Assembly: GCF_025118155.1 (NCBI RefSeq)
Contig: NW_026251412.1
Location: 124,001 to 188,000, forward strand
Source: Cokeromyces recurvatus
Taxonomy: Eukaryota > Mucoromycota > Mucoromycetes > Mucorales > Mucoraceae
DNA: 64,000 bases
Reading direction: 5' to 3'
Shown: in pieces, positions 36,173 through 48,410 of the stretch
How the letters are laid out: each line of letters starts with the position of its first letter
Position numbering within the stretch: the stretch's first letter is position 1
The notes under the pieces: generated by a model
What the model saw: only the letters and a program-made list of their open reading frames with translations
Database searches by the model: none
Told to the model about the DNA's origin: nothing
Translations under genes and position numbers: made by a program

Positions 36173-37123
36173 GAAGTTATTGCTTAATAAATATCCATGT
36201 ATAATTGTTATCAAAACATGTACATGTATATTGTTATTTTACCTGCTTAACTATAACCTTTAACTTGAAATCAATTAAAAATTTTGTGCATTATAAAGGG
36301 GTTACTTTATTATTTAAACATATACTTGAAGAAAAGAAAAGGAAAAAAAAAGTATGTTACTATTAAGGATTGCTACATAATATTCTATTTTAACACTATT
36401 GTTTAGATTCTATTATAATCAAGTTAAAGTTTTCTGTATAGATGTACTTTGATTATATAAACTATAATGAAGCAATTCACTGTTATTGTGATTACTGACA
36501 ATAGTGATATTTATATATACTTGTCTTGTTGTTTACAGTTATTGGATACATTTTTATTGTTGATACCATTCATCACTATAAAGATGAAAAATAGTCTTGT
36601 CCTCGAGTTATTATAACTATAATTTACGAGATTACAACGCTATTCATAAGCCATAGTCTTTTTTTTTTTTTTTTTTTTTTTTACAACTATATATGGCTCT
36701 ATTAAAAGAAAGATAATATTCCTCAAAATCACACTGAAAGAGCGTTTGAAATTAAATATGCTATAGCAAGTTCTATTCTTTTATAGTCTATGGTAGATTG
36801 ATTCAAGTCTATTTATATATATGTATATATGAATAATAGCTTAATTTTCCTTCATATACATATGCATAGATAATTCGGACAAGAATACAATAGAAAGCTA
36901 TTTATACTAGCTATAGACTCTATTATACACTTTGGCTGGTTATAATAATAGAAAGGAAAGTTATACCGAGTCCTATATTGAATTTTCCTTAGTCTTTGTC
37001 TTGAAAATTCATATTCAAATAAAACAAAAATAAATAATAATCAACTAATTTAAACGTTAGACTGCAGAAAATTCGATTCTTTTTATATATAATTAAAATA
37101 AATAATTGGATTAAATCTTACAA

Positions 37124-37172
<49 letters not shown>

Positions 37173-37531
37173 GTTGAAGCCTTCAAAGAAGATACTTTTA
37201 AAATATCCCATCTTAAATAAGCCGCTCATTAAGTAACATAGAACCTGAAAATTTCGTTTGTAAATGAGTCAACGGTTTCACAGTTCAATAAAACTTAAAC
37301 TGTCGTCTTTAAATTAATGAAGCTAGACAATCCTGCTGCTGCTGCTATTTATGACAAATTGTAATTTCTATAATTAAATAATTAATATTGAGCAAATCAA
37401 AACTATTTATTTTTTTGTTTCTTTTATACTCCGTTATTGTTGAATACAAGAAAAATAAAATAAAATAAAAAAAAATAAAAAAATAGCGAGCCTTTTTATT
37501 TTCTTTTTTCATTTTTAAAGAAAAAAAAAAT
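36173..37531. other. Intergenic, no gene
   Basis: AT-rich sequence with a poly-T run (about 36660-36682) and a poly-A run (about 37128-37169). It contains the promoter of the EXORDIUM-like gene; nothing specific can be singled out. Confidence 0.5.
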
Positions 37532-38672
37532 ATGAAACTATTATTCATAGCTACTTGTTTATTATCTGTCATTATAAATTTTATAGTTTCTGCTCAACAA
37601 ACTGTACAAAATAGCAATACCGTATCAGCCATCATATCCCAATATGGAAACAGTTTTAAAAATGCAGGCGGAAATGTTCTATCTGATAAAGTGAATGGTA
37701 ACAAATAAGTCGAATCTTTTATATATATATATATATATATATAGCAAATAGTAGTAGTAAATGAATACTAATTCAACACCAACAAAAAGTTTATATTATC
37801 TTCTATGGTAATTGGACATCAGAGCAATCTATTCAAGAACAGAATATTTTTATGGAATTCATTGATAATATCTCGCATAGTCCTTGGTTCAGTACTAGTA
37901 AGATATTTTATACACATGTATAAAATAAAGAAGAAGGAGAGAAAGAGAAACTAACTTTTTTTTTTTCTTTAATTTAGTGAAACAATATGCAGGCAGTAAT
38001 GGTAAATCAGTTACAGGGCCTCTTAACTTAGTAGCCGCTGTTAATGACGCTGGAAGTCATTCAACTAGCTTGACAAATGCTCTTCATAAACAAATTGTAA
38101 TTGATGCTGTTAAATCAGGCTATCTTTCACCTACAAATCGTATAGATAGTAGCGGTGTCTATATCATTATGGGTGGACCTGATGTATCAGATGCTGACTT
38201 TTGTAAATCAAATTGTGGCTATAATAGTTACAGTGATGAATTCCAGTACATGTTTATTGGTTATCCCGGAATTTGCCCTGATATGTAAGTTAAATTTTAT
38301 AATAATAACTTTGATTATTCATACTTTTTTTTTTAAAACACACACACACACACACACAGTTGTATTCCATCATTAATTCAAAAGCAATCACCCAACAATT
38401 CACCTGCAATGGATGCTGCTATTACCATCTTTTCTCATGAAATTCAAGACGTTTTAACTGATCCTAGAGGAAATGCATGGGAAATTGAAACTAGTAGTGG
38501 TGTCACTATTGAATTAGGCGATTTTTGTTCAAGCCAAGGAACAAGTTCAGAGCAATTTGGAAATGTCATCAAAACACAAGATGCAAACTATAACTTGCAA
38601 TTAGATGACAACAAGTATTTGGTGCAAACAATCTTTGATCTTGAGACTAAGCAATGTTCTCTTGGTCAATAA
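37532..38672 (+). CDS. Secreted phosphate-induced protein 1 (EXORDIUM-like)
   Basis: The family is best known from plants as extracellular, growth- or stress-linked proteins. Its biochemical role is unresolved. Four exons join in frame: 37532-37697, 37790-37897, 37978-38284 and 38360-38672, giving 297 residues. A signal peptide (MKLLFIATCLLSVIINF) ends near VSA-QQ. Family blocks are VYIIFYGNW near the N-terminus, SSGVYIIMGGPDVSD, FCKSNCGYNSY, YMFIGYPGICPDMC, the metal-site-like SHEIQDVLTDPRGNAW, and GDFC. Cysteines are paired as expected for secretion. The last intron ends in a (CA)n run at its acceptor. It is convergent with the EH-domain gene, with 247 bp between stops. Confidence 0.9.
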
Positions 38673-38919
38673 ATTATAATATTTAATCGTTGGCTTTCTT
38701 TTTTTTTTTTTATTTTTTTCATGAAACGATTTTTTTTTTCTTTTCTTACTATTATTATTATTATTATTATTATTTATACCCTCATATAGTGATATATTCA
38801 AGACTCTTATAAATGAATATACTAGTAATGAGTTATATATTGGCCATCGGTAGTATATTGTATGTGTCTATAAATAAGATGCATGTAGATATAAATACAA
38901 AATAAAGTTTATGAATTTA

Positions 38920-41631
38920 TTATGTATGAGTAGAAGAGCTTCCAAAGATATCATCAAAACTTGTATTATGTTGTTTCTCTGGTAATTGTGAATTGGCTGT
39001 AGAAGGACTACCAAAGAGTGAACTCAATTCGTCTTTTACAGAAGCATTTGTATTAAATTGAGAAGTCGTACTTGGTGGTTCAAAAGCTGATAGATCAAAA
39101 CCATACTTGTTAGAATTAGGATCATTTTTTAGTGTAGGACTGCCTGAAGTCATTTTTGTATTTGTTGTTATAGAAGATGGCTTTTTGAAAAGATTAGCAA
39201 GCAGATCGTTTGTTGTGTTTTTAGGACTAGTTGAAGTGGTGATAGTAGCAATAGATGTAGATGAGGTTGTTGTTGGTTGAATAGAGGATAAAGTAGGAGA
39301 AGTAGTAGTAGTAGTAGTGGTAGTAGCAGCAGCAGCAAAGTTATGCTCCATAGTATTTAGATCAGGGAATTTAGATTCAATTTCACTTATATCTACGTTG
39401 GGTGAAACTGAACTCTTTTGTTGTTCATTTTCTTCCTTTAATTTATTTAAAGAAAGCGTAGGCGATTGCTTTTGTTGACCTGCTTTGAAACCTGCAAATG
39501 GGTCAAATTTTGGCTGCTGTTGAGAGTTAATTGTTGAGCCAGTATGATGCGATATAACAGGTAAAACAGTTTCATGAGGCTCCGTTACTTTGGCAAATAA
39601 TTCACCGCCTGAGGATGCTAAATGGGGAGTAGATAATGTAAAGAAATCATGAGAAGAAGAAGTAGTAGTAGTAGAAGTAGGCCCAAAAGGTGAAACAAAC
39701 AGGTTTTGATTATTACTGGTAGGACTGGCTGCTTTAGCTTGTTTCTCCTTTTCTAGTTCTTCATTTTCCTTTTTTAATTTATTAGTCTCTCCTTGAGCAT
39801 TTTCGATACGTGTTGTATAATGCTTTATTTCTTGCTTATACATTTGTAATTCCCTTGTTAATTCCTCTTTTTTCTTTTTTTCTGCTTCTAATTGTCGCTC
39901 TGCTTCATCTGCTTCTTGCTTAAGTTTGGATAAGGCTTCTTTTTGTTGATCAATTTGCTTTTGTAAATCTTGAACAGCTTGAGATTCGATATGAAGTTGA
40001 CTTTGTATAGTTTTTACACGAGTACTTTCAGAGATTGTATTGGACTGAAGTATGGATTGTTCTTTAGCCAAATCATTTTGGTTCAGTTGGTGTTGTTGTG
40101 AAATAGAAGGGGCGGCTGTTCCTGTAAAATCAGAGTCTAGTCCTAACAAATCTATATTTTGTTGTTGTTGTTGTTGTGGTGGTGGTGGTAGCTGTAATGC
40201 CTGCGAAGTATGATTATGACTAGGAACTACAAAATTATGTTAAAAAAAAAGAACTATGATTAGGTTTTTTTTTTAAAAAAAATAAAATAAAATACATACT
40301 GGAGCTAAAGGTAGGTAAAGCATTTGAAAGTTCACCTCCAGCAATTCTATAATTAATTAAATGCATAGCTATAGCGAACTCTTCTTCATTTAATTGACCT
40401 GTTGAATTTGTATCTGCTAAATCCCAAATGCGAGCAAGATCTGACTCTGGTAATTTTGAATGCTTAAAGAACACAACAGCATCTGAACCAGAAACATACC
40501 CTAGATTATCACTATCAAGTCTACGAAAAAGGCTTTATATTTTGCATACTCTTCAGAAGTTATATCAGTAGTTCTAATAGTGTTGCCTTTAAATACAGGT
40601 GATCTCATAGGAACGAGAGGTGGGCTGTTTACTCTTAAAGTATTGTTACGTACAAGAGGTGAAGGAGCAATTGATCTTCCGGTAGCTGATGCATAGATGT
40701 TTGCAGGTAAGGTGGCAGGTAAATTGGTTACACCTTTCATAGCACTTTCAATATAATGCATAGCAATAATAAATTCTGTTTGATTTAATGATCCTGATTT
40801 ACGAGCATCAGCTAAATTCCAAATATGTTGTAATATTGTGGGAGGAAGTCCCGACCTCATAAAAGTAATTTTGGCTTGTTCACCTATATAACAATAACCA
40901 CAAAAATAAAAATTAAGTTGCGCTATTTTTATTTTTTTTACAAATATACACATATTCATTTTACCATGTAAAATATTATTAACAGGGTTTAATGATTGAA
41001 ATATATTCATGTATTTTAACCTATCTTCTGGAGTAATTACATCTGTATTAGAGATTACAGGTGATGATTGTTGTTGAATATTTCCTGAAACATTTCCACT
41101 AAAGTCAGGTAAAGGAGCTAAATATAAATAAATATAAATGTATATACAATGTTTCAATGTTAATGAACATGTGTATAGTTTCAATCAAGATATGTATGTT
41201 TACCTTTAGTTGCTAAAATGGGCTCAGTCGTCATTATACCATTCTGTGCACAAGCAATTAGCTTTAAAATAGTACAAAATTCTTGTTCTGTAAGAAAACC
41301 CTTTTTATCATTATCAACAGCATTCCAAAACTATATTGTTATGAGTTAATTTTATGTTATGTTCATCAATGTCCTTGTTTTACCTGCATCAAGATGTTTT
41401 CGGGGATGCTTGATTTTCTTAAGAATGCCAAGGTTTCATCTTGCAAGATGATGCCCTTATTATCTGCATCTATTTTTTTGAATAAATCCAAATAAGTGTT
41501 TTTCTCTGGTATAGTTAATAATGATTGCCAATTAGCTAATAATAGTTGTAAATTATAATTAATAGAAAATTGTGTTAAAAGGACTATAACATTTAAATAG
41601 GAACTCTTCTTTTTTTTTTACCATTAGACAT
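38920..41631 (-). CDS. EPS15/Ede1-like endocytic EH-domain protein (frameshifted as given)
   Basis: It is an early endocytic scaffold that binds NPF peptides and adaptor proteins. Six exons: 41631-41622, 41535-41384, 41330-41204, 41117-40965, 40883-40300 and 40226-38920, giving about 777 residues after allowing one missing base. Three EH domains are visible: EH1 (FKKIDADNKGIILQ, FWNAVDNDKKGFL), EH2 (IWNLADARKSGSLNQTEF) and EH3 (LDSDNLGYVSGSDA, IWDLADTNSTGQLNEEEF). A coiled coil of about 100 residues and a Thr/Ser-rich tail with DPF-type motifs (FDPFAGF) follow. In exon 5 the frame breaks at an A5 run (40526-40530). One more A restores the frame through EH3. No UBA domain is seen at the end, unlike yeast Ede1. 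Confidence 0.9.
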
Positions 41632-41798
41632 ATTTATTATATATTATTTAAGAAAAAAAAAATAGAAAATAAAGTGTACAATATGCGAATTATAAAAAAT
41701 AAGCATGCTCTGTTTATAATTCTATTTGATCATTTCTCCGCAAAGTTGTAGTACATAGTACTACATTGAAAACATGTGTTATTATGTAATCATCAGTT

Positions 41799-43499
41799 CT
41801 ATATCAGCTCAACATAATTTGCAGGAAACTATACAAATATAAAAAAAAAATCAGTATGCGTGTGTAGATTGATAGTTCTTTGATAATATAACTTACTGAA
41901 CCTATTTGACCAGTAGTGCAAAGTTTACCGGTCCACCAATCATTTTGATTATCCGTTTTATTTGTAATGACTATAATATCGCCTTGTTGGAAACTTAAAT
42001 CACCTTTTTGTTCAGCTATAAATTGATATAATGCTCTTGCTCTTTGGGGTTTTGAAGCTTGACTTGGAGGTGGAGGTGGAACAGCTCGATGAGAGTTAGA
42101 TTTTTGCAAACTAGGTGAATATGAAGATGAAAGCTGTGCAAAAGATGGCTGTGGTGATGTATAATTAGATGAAGGAGGAGTATTATAGATTGATTGCTCT
42201 TTCATTGGTGGTGGTATTACTGTAGTATTACTAGGATTAATATTAGGAGCACCATAACTACCTACAACCTGACGTGCAGGAGGGATACGTAAAGTACCCG
42301 GTGCAGATATGGACGTGTTTCTATATAGGCGTTCATTTTCATTTTGATTTATTGTACGTTGATACATAATACCAGTACTACCTAATGAATGAAATTTGGC
42401 ATTTAAAGCTCTATAGAGTGCATCAGCTTCGTGAGGAGGAGGCACTGTGCCATTTAAAAGTTCTTTAGCTGAATAACGTTGACCATAAAGCTTTTCATTT
42501 GCATCATTGCGAGTAAATATTACGGAGCCTTCCAAAGATATGCCTGCAAATAATCCACGAGTTTTACTATACGAATAAACAGCAGCAATATGTTTAAGTG
42601 TAGCTGATCCAGATGCTTCTGCATTACGTCCAATAGGACCAGCAGCAACTATTAATATATGTATGTATATGTATTATATATATAAATATGTTGTCTGTTT
42701 ATAATATATGTATATGTATATATTTAAAGAAAAAAAAAGGGGGGTTTTACTTGACACATTTCCACCTAAGGTTATGTTACCAAAATGACTAAATGTTTTG
42801 ACAGCTTCCTTCGTATTTAAAACCAGAACAAAATCCGTTAATTCAGCGCCTGTATTATGCATATTCATTAAATTTTAACGGAATTTCATTATTATTGTTA
42901 TTGTTATTATTTGCTTAATTTACCTATCTGACCACCTGCGCCCATACCACCTGTAATGATAGCAGATGGAGCAGACCAGGCTATATATTCAAATAAACAT
43001 TTAAGTATAATTATCATTTATACATTATTTGTTATAATGTTCCTTACATCCATCAGGTAATCTAATCATAATAAAGTATAAACACATGTCTTTTTTTTTT
43101 CACTTGTTATAAATATTATATATTTACCTTGCAACAACTAAACCACTACCCACTCTTCCAGAAAATAAGAAACCAGCTTTTAAAACAGTAAAAATGGCTA
43201 AACCTTGCGCTTTATCAAGAATTGTAGATGGGATAACAATATCAAGACCTTGGCCAGGATCTAATTATAATATTTATTAAAATATATCCATTTATGTTCT
43301 CTTGTGTTCTATGATTATTACCAATAAAAGAGTGAAGGATTTTGGTTGCTTTTTTACATTCACCTGAAAAAAAAATTTTTTTTTAATTATTTCCCAAAAA
43401 TAAACTTTCAGTTACTTTTTTTTTGTTTTTCATTCAAATACCTTTCAAGCTTGTTGGTAAAGGTGAATTAATTGAGCTTGGCAAACTAAGCTTTTTCAT
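41799..43499 (-). CDS. Ysc84/SH3YL1-like lipid- and actin-binding SH3 protein
   Basis: These proteins bundle actin and bind phosphoinositides at endocytic patches through the SYLF domain. The gene has eight exons. The SYLF domain spans MKKLSLPSSINSPLP, then GLAIFTVLKAGFLFSGRVGS, RLPDGSWSAPSAI, GGMGAGGQIGAELTDFVLVL, GGNVSIAAGPIG and YSYSKTRGLFAGISLEGS. A proline-rich linker follows (VPPPPPSQ), then one SH3 domain (ARALYQFIAEQKGDLSFQQGD, DWWTGKL, and FPANYVEL from the last 30-base exon 41828-41799). The codons for RLPDGS lie on a 14-base exon (about 43057-43044) between two introns. The whole protein is about 400 residues. It lies upstream of, and in line with, the EH-protein gene, whose ATG is only 168 bp from this stop codon. 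Confidence 0.93.
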
Positions 43500-45648
43500 C
43501 AATTAGCTAATTCTAATCTGAATTGTATGCAATCAAGTAGTAAGATCTAAAAAGAGAAAGTGAAAAAAAAAAAAAAAAAAAAAAAAAAATAGAAACAATA
43601 AACCTGATATAAGCTGCTATATTTATAAAATACAATAGCTGGAATTAAATTATCTTGATCAAGAGCACAATAATAGGTAGTGCAACTTTGTAAATATATG
43701 CATCATGATGGCTATTATAACAATACATAATATCACATTTTAACTTTATATTTTTAAACTAATTTCAATATTGAAAATATTTTATTTTTGTTTTTGCTTA
43801 TCAGATCAGAAGATATATTGTTATTTGATTGGTTGATTCAAAGAAACTATGAATACAATGTGTTGGCTAGAATAGTATAAAATGAATTATAGGTAAAAAA
43901 AAGTTAAATAAAAGTAAATAGATACAAATTTAGGCATATATAAAATAAAATAATTGATATTTTATTTTTCTCAATTAATTATTCAAGATGATATAAATAT
44001 ATATATTTATATACATATTCTTTTCCTTCATATACAAATTCTTTATTTAGAACGTCAGGAAGTTTTATACGCACTACTGCTGACTCTTTGACATCAGGTA
44101 ATTGTATTCTTATGGAAAAACAGTAGATTATTACTATTCATCCGGATTCCGAAACATGATCAATAAAATAATTTTGCAAATACTATATATAAAATAACAA
44201 TATACTTTCTTCGTTTTTTTCAAAAGCATGATTCTTTATATTTTCACTAAGGATGAAAAACTTTGATATTAAGGAATACGGTAATACAGATTTTTTTTTA
44301 CTTGAAAAGTGTAACTTTTTTCCTCATATCATATAGTAAAAAAGTTCCAGTTTCAGTTCTAGTTAGCTCCTTTGCATTGAAAAAGATGTAAGTTTATCAG
44401 CCAATATTTAAAAGACTATGACTATCTTGCAAATTATCAACTAGTTCGTTTGATGCGTGATCAATAAAGCTTACTAACTAATGGGGGAAGAAATGAATAC
44501 ATTGTATATTTGTCATATTTATTTACAAAGCGTTTAAAGCTTCTTATGAATTAATAAATATTATTGAAGATCTGAATATATCTACATACAATTTTTCTTT
44601 AATATGTCTATCATGGACTCCACGCTATGTAAATATTGATTTGAAATTTGAGTGTCAAAACATGCTAAGCTGTTACCCAATTGAACTCTATGCTTCTTAA
44701 ACACCAAGAAATAAATGATTTACTGTTTCGCGTAACCTTTTGAATAAAAATAAACAGTATGCATGCAGCAGACTTGCTGTCTAATTTAATTTACAAGTTT
44801 AACAAAATTGGTAAAAATATAAAGAAATAACAGGATTGCATGCTACAATTGAATCTGGATACGTAACTTTTTACATTTTGTTCATAATAAGTCTATAAAA
44901 AGTTAGCGTAATATATACACCCGTCAAATTATGATAATGTTCTATAATGTATAGTAAACTACTGAAAATACAAAGCACTGAAAGTGCTCTTGGGAAATTT
45001 TGAATCGTTAATTTTATATAAATTTCAGCACTTTTAACTGGTAAGTTTTTAAACCATTATAATTAAATATGAAATATGAAATATAGCATAGCCTTTACCT
45101 AGTTAGTGTGTGGAAAACCGAAAACAATAAGTTGACTAAGCTTCAATAAAAAAAAAATAAAATTTTGCTTTTGAACCTATATAGTATATGCTATAGTAAA
45201 TAGCCCGCAAGTTATGTAAGGTACTATATTCAGGGTTCTATGATACAAGTCTAGAAATATTTAATCGAGTACTTAATTTTGGACCATTTTAAAGGCGATT
45301 TATTTATTTCATTTTATTTTTTTTGCAAATAGATATAGTTTACTAAGACATGCATTGATATATTTATTACTTAGCGCCTTTTATTAACTATAATGGAGCT
45401 TTTTTCTTTTTCTTTTTTTATAATAATTAATCGAATAATGAAAACTGACGAGAAGCTAGTTTTAATAATCTCTGAAGAAAAATTTATAAATGATTTAAGA
45501 TAACGTTTAATAAAGTTCTATGAAACGATTGTATCAAAAGCATGGCACTAACGTAATATGAATATTTTAAATTTAGTACAACAACACGACAACAAAGTTA
45601 TTTTCGATCATTGAAAAATTATACGAAATCAAAAAACACAAAAAATAT
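43500..45648. other. Intergenic, no gene
   Basis: A poly-A run (about 43563-43589) lies just upstream of the SYLF gene start. The rest is AT-rich without credible frames or recognisable repeats. Confidence 0.5.
45640..45645 (-). terminator. RNA polymerase III terminator of the tRNA gene
   Basis: A run of six T on the transcribed sense lies four bases after the tRNA 3' end, a standard Pol III stop. Confidence 0.75.
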
Positions 45649-45730
45649 CGTCGCCTGCAGGATTTGAACCTGCGCAGGCAGAGCCTATATGATTTCTAGT
45701 CATACTCCTTAACCACTCGGACAAAGCGAC
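45649..45730 (-). tRNA. tRNA-Ser, anticodon AGA
   Basis: The reverse strand reads GTCGCTTTGTCCGAGTGGTT, with an acceptor stem GTCGCTT pairing AGGCGAC. The anticodon loop CTAGAAA presents AGA. A long variable arm typical of tRNA-Ser is present, then the T arm with GGTTCAAATCC (B box). The A box fits TGTCCGAGTGG. There is no intron, and CCA is not encoded, as in eukaryotes. The product of the TFIIIC gene earlier in the window would recognise its B box. Confidence 0.96.
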
Positions 45731-46316
45731 TTAGTTATTTTGGAGAGCAGTATATAAATAAAGACTCTCTCAAAAATTATTGTCAGCAGTCACGTGACCT
45801 ACCGGACTTGTCCGGCAATTCAGTTCAATTTATTTTATTTTAAGAATAGTTTTTATATTTATGCGAATAAAATCAAGCTTTAAATTTTTATCAAGTTGTT
45901 TAATTGTAATTTGGTGAATTGAACTGAAACTGCAATACAGAAGGTTGTCGATCGAAAATAGGAATAGAAACAGAAAGAAACATCAATACATTAACGACAA
46001 TATAAAGAATAACAGCAATATTCTATTTACATTTATATCTTTGTCTCAATATAAATATAACTAGGAGAAATAGTAGCTTCATCATTTAAAAAAAAAGGGT
46101 TTACTACACTTAAGCACCACATACGTATCAGTTTTTTGAAATTTTTTTATTAAATTGTATTCCGATTGTTATGATTGTAGTCGTCCTTACAACTAAGTTA
46201 ATAGAAATAAACCATCATTTATTACATAGTAAAGAGGTTATTCACATAAAACTAGTATATTGAACTTCACAGCATAATATTCATTCTACACTCAGTTTTA
46301 ATAATAGTCATTGTTA
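45731..46316. other. Upstream of the tRNA, no gene
   Basis: AT-rich sequence with no credible frame. It grades into the repeat-rich zone that begins at 46317. Confidence 0.45.
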
Positions 46317-46373
46317 GAATGTTCGAGCAATAATAATAATTATATACATAATTCAAACAGGATTATGACTGGT
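46317..46373 (+). repeat. 57-bp direct repeat, copy 1
   Basis: GAATGTTCGAGCAATAATAA through GACTGGTGT is repeated at 47711-47768 with a few changes. The pair flanks the LTR-like copy at 46814-47524, so they may be remnants of the two ends of a larger LTR element. Confidence 0.7.
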
Positions 46374-46813
46374 GTATTCAATTACATAATTGTTCTTGAG
46401 TGATACATATCAGATATACATTGATAATATTGAATATTGTTAAATAATGAAATCTCATACAATGATAATGATAGTAGCTCATAAATAATTGGTATTGTTG
46501 CAGCTAGACATATTCACTGAGAATTAATATTGATGTGTCGCAGTCCAATAATAATGATTCGTTAGGTTTCTAGGAACAGCGACAACTCAGGGAGAAAAAA
46601 GAAATAAAGATATATCTTATTGATCGCAGAATTATTCGGAGACGATGTTTTATGTAAAACACTTTATTATAGTAAAACTTGCTTATCTGAATCATATTTC
46701 CATTGATAACACTTACCTTGTAAAAACATATAAATAACCCTCAATTTCTCCATATAATTTTCGTTGTACAATTTTTGTATTATCTTTAATAAACTATACG
46801 AAGTTTTCACAGA

Positions 46814-47524
46814 TGTTGTGTATATAATGATGTATTACATAATATCTTATAATGTACAAATCAGAGTCATGAAGAACCGGATGATATTATGGTTATTAGT
46901 TATACACTTTATGCATACAATATTATTTGATTTCAGTTTATAAGACATTCTTGTGATGAGAAAAAATAATGTTATAATAAATACTAACTCTACAAAATAA
47001 TGATAAGAAAAACATAGTGTAAGGAGTTATTAATGATAAAGATATATGAATTATAGATTATACCTATTAATTATATATATGCATTATTATTTAATGTTGT
47101 CTAAAATACTAACTTATAAATATAATCATATACTATCTATGAGAACTCTATTCTAATTGAATACACTATATAATATAATGAAATTCATTTAAGTAGTACA
47201 TTGAGGAATGAATATAACATAAAGAAGCTGGTTAGAATATAAATCTATATATCAAAAGTGTCTTTCCTATATCATTCACAAGTATGAACAAAGGAGATAT
47301 CATTATTTGGTTTCAAGAAAAATAACCGGCTAAATCAAGCACCAATAATTTAATGTTTATTAGAGTTAACTGAGATTAATTCTCAGTCAGGGCAAAGACT
47401 AGAGCTCTAACACAATAATTTTAATTATTCTATGGGAAATATTCTTCTTTCAAGATATCTTCACTCTGTTCCTGTCTCGAAGTAACCCGTTCTCCACAAG
47501 ATATAAATAAGGATCCATTTTGCA
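46814..47524 (+). mobile_element. LTR-like repeat R1, longest copy
   Basis: It starts TGTTGTGTATATAATGATG and ends GGATCCATTTTGCA, giving the TG...CA ends of an LTR. A second copy in opposite orientation (58202-58799) and a 5' partial (63607-63827) share these borders. No internal gag or pol sequence adjoins it. Flanking five-base target repeats do not match, so the copy may be a recombined or nested one. Confidence 0.7.
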
Positions 47525-47710
47525 CTCATCTTTTGAAAACTCAGTTTTTTCATTTTTTAATTTTTAATTTTTAATTTTCATTTTGATAATAAAAGTTTTA
47601 TACAAAGTTTTCACAGATTTATTCTGTCTTATTCTTTTGTTATCTTTGTCTTATCAACAACAGACTTGTCTTCTGTCTATTCTTCTTCCATTATCTTTGC
47701 TAATCAAAAC

Positions 47711-47768
47711 TGAATGTTCGAGCACTAATAATAATAATTATATATATAATTCAAACAGGATTATGACT
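47711..47768 (+). repeat. 57-bp direct repeat, copy 2
   Basis: It is the counterpart of 46317-46373. Its right edge coincides with the start of repeat R2, which may have truncated it. Confidence 0.65.
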
Positions 47769-48410
47769 GGTGTGTGATGGAACGTAAATAAAAAATAAAA
47801 GAGAAAATAGAAGAGAGAGAAAGGGAACAAAAGGAAGTATAGTTTGAGACTGTTTTATTCAATTAAAAATAAAGAATAAAAATTGAAGGTTAAAAGAAAG
47901 TTAAAGAAAGAAGTTCCAGATTATTTTGTGTCTAAACAACTGCTTGTATTTATATTAATGAATCCTGAATCAAAGAAATAAAAATAACCGTCAAAGAACA
48001 TGAGTCATGAAACAGTGTTAGTATTCGGATATACATCTTGTTGATTCAAGAGACTGATTTATATGAATTATCTATTGGGCGTTATAATGATCTGATTAAG
48101 GTTTTAAATAAAAAAATTTATTGCTTGATCTGAGTGTATGTCCCTGATGTCTTTTATATTTCTATTTTATTGGATTAAAGTCGACCTGAATCCTTTATCA
48201 AGGTTATAAAAATAAATATTTAGAAATGATACGATATCTTACTTAGTTGACACATTTAGATAACTGGATGTCCCTAAGTTTTATATTATTTACAAGATGT
48301 TATGTACAGAGTTTTATTTCATATTCAGGCTCATAGTGTATCCTTTATTATGAAATTCATCTTTTATAATATTACTTGTGCTTAAATTCAGAGCTTGCTC
48401 TATAATAAAT
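47766..48410 (+). mobile_element. LTR-like repeat R2, copy 1
   Basis: It shares about 600 bp of colinear sequence with 54562-55125. Common blocks include AGGAAGTATAGTTTG, TCATGAAACAGTGTTAGTAT, GATTCAAGAGACTGATTTAT and a long block around ACAAGATGTTATGTACAGAG. There is no coding capacity. Size and spacing suggest a solo LTR, but borders are approximate. Confidence 0.65.
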
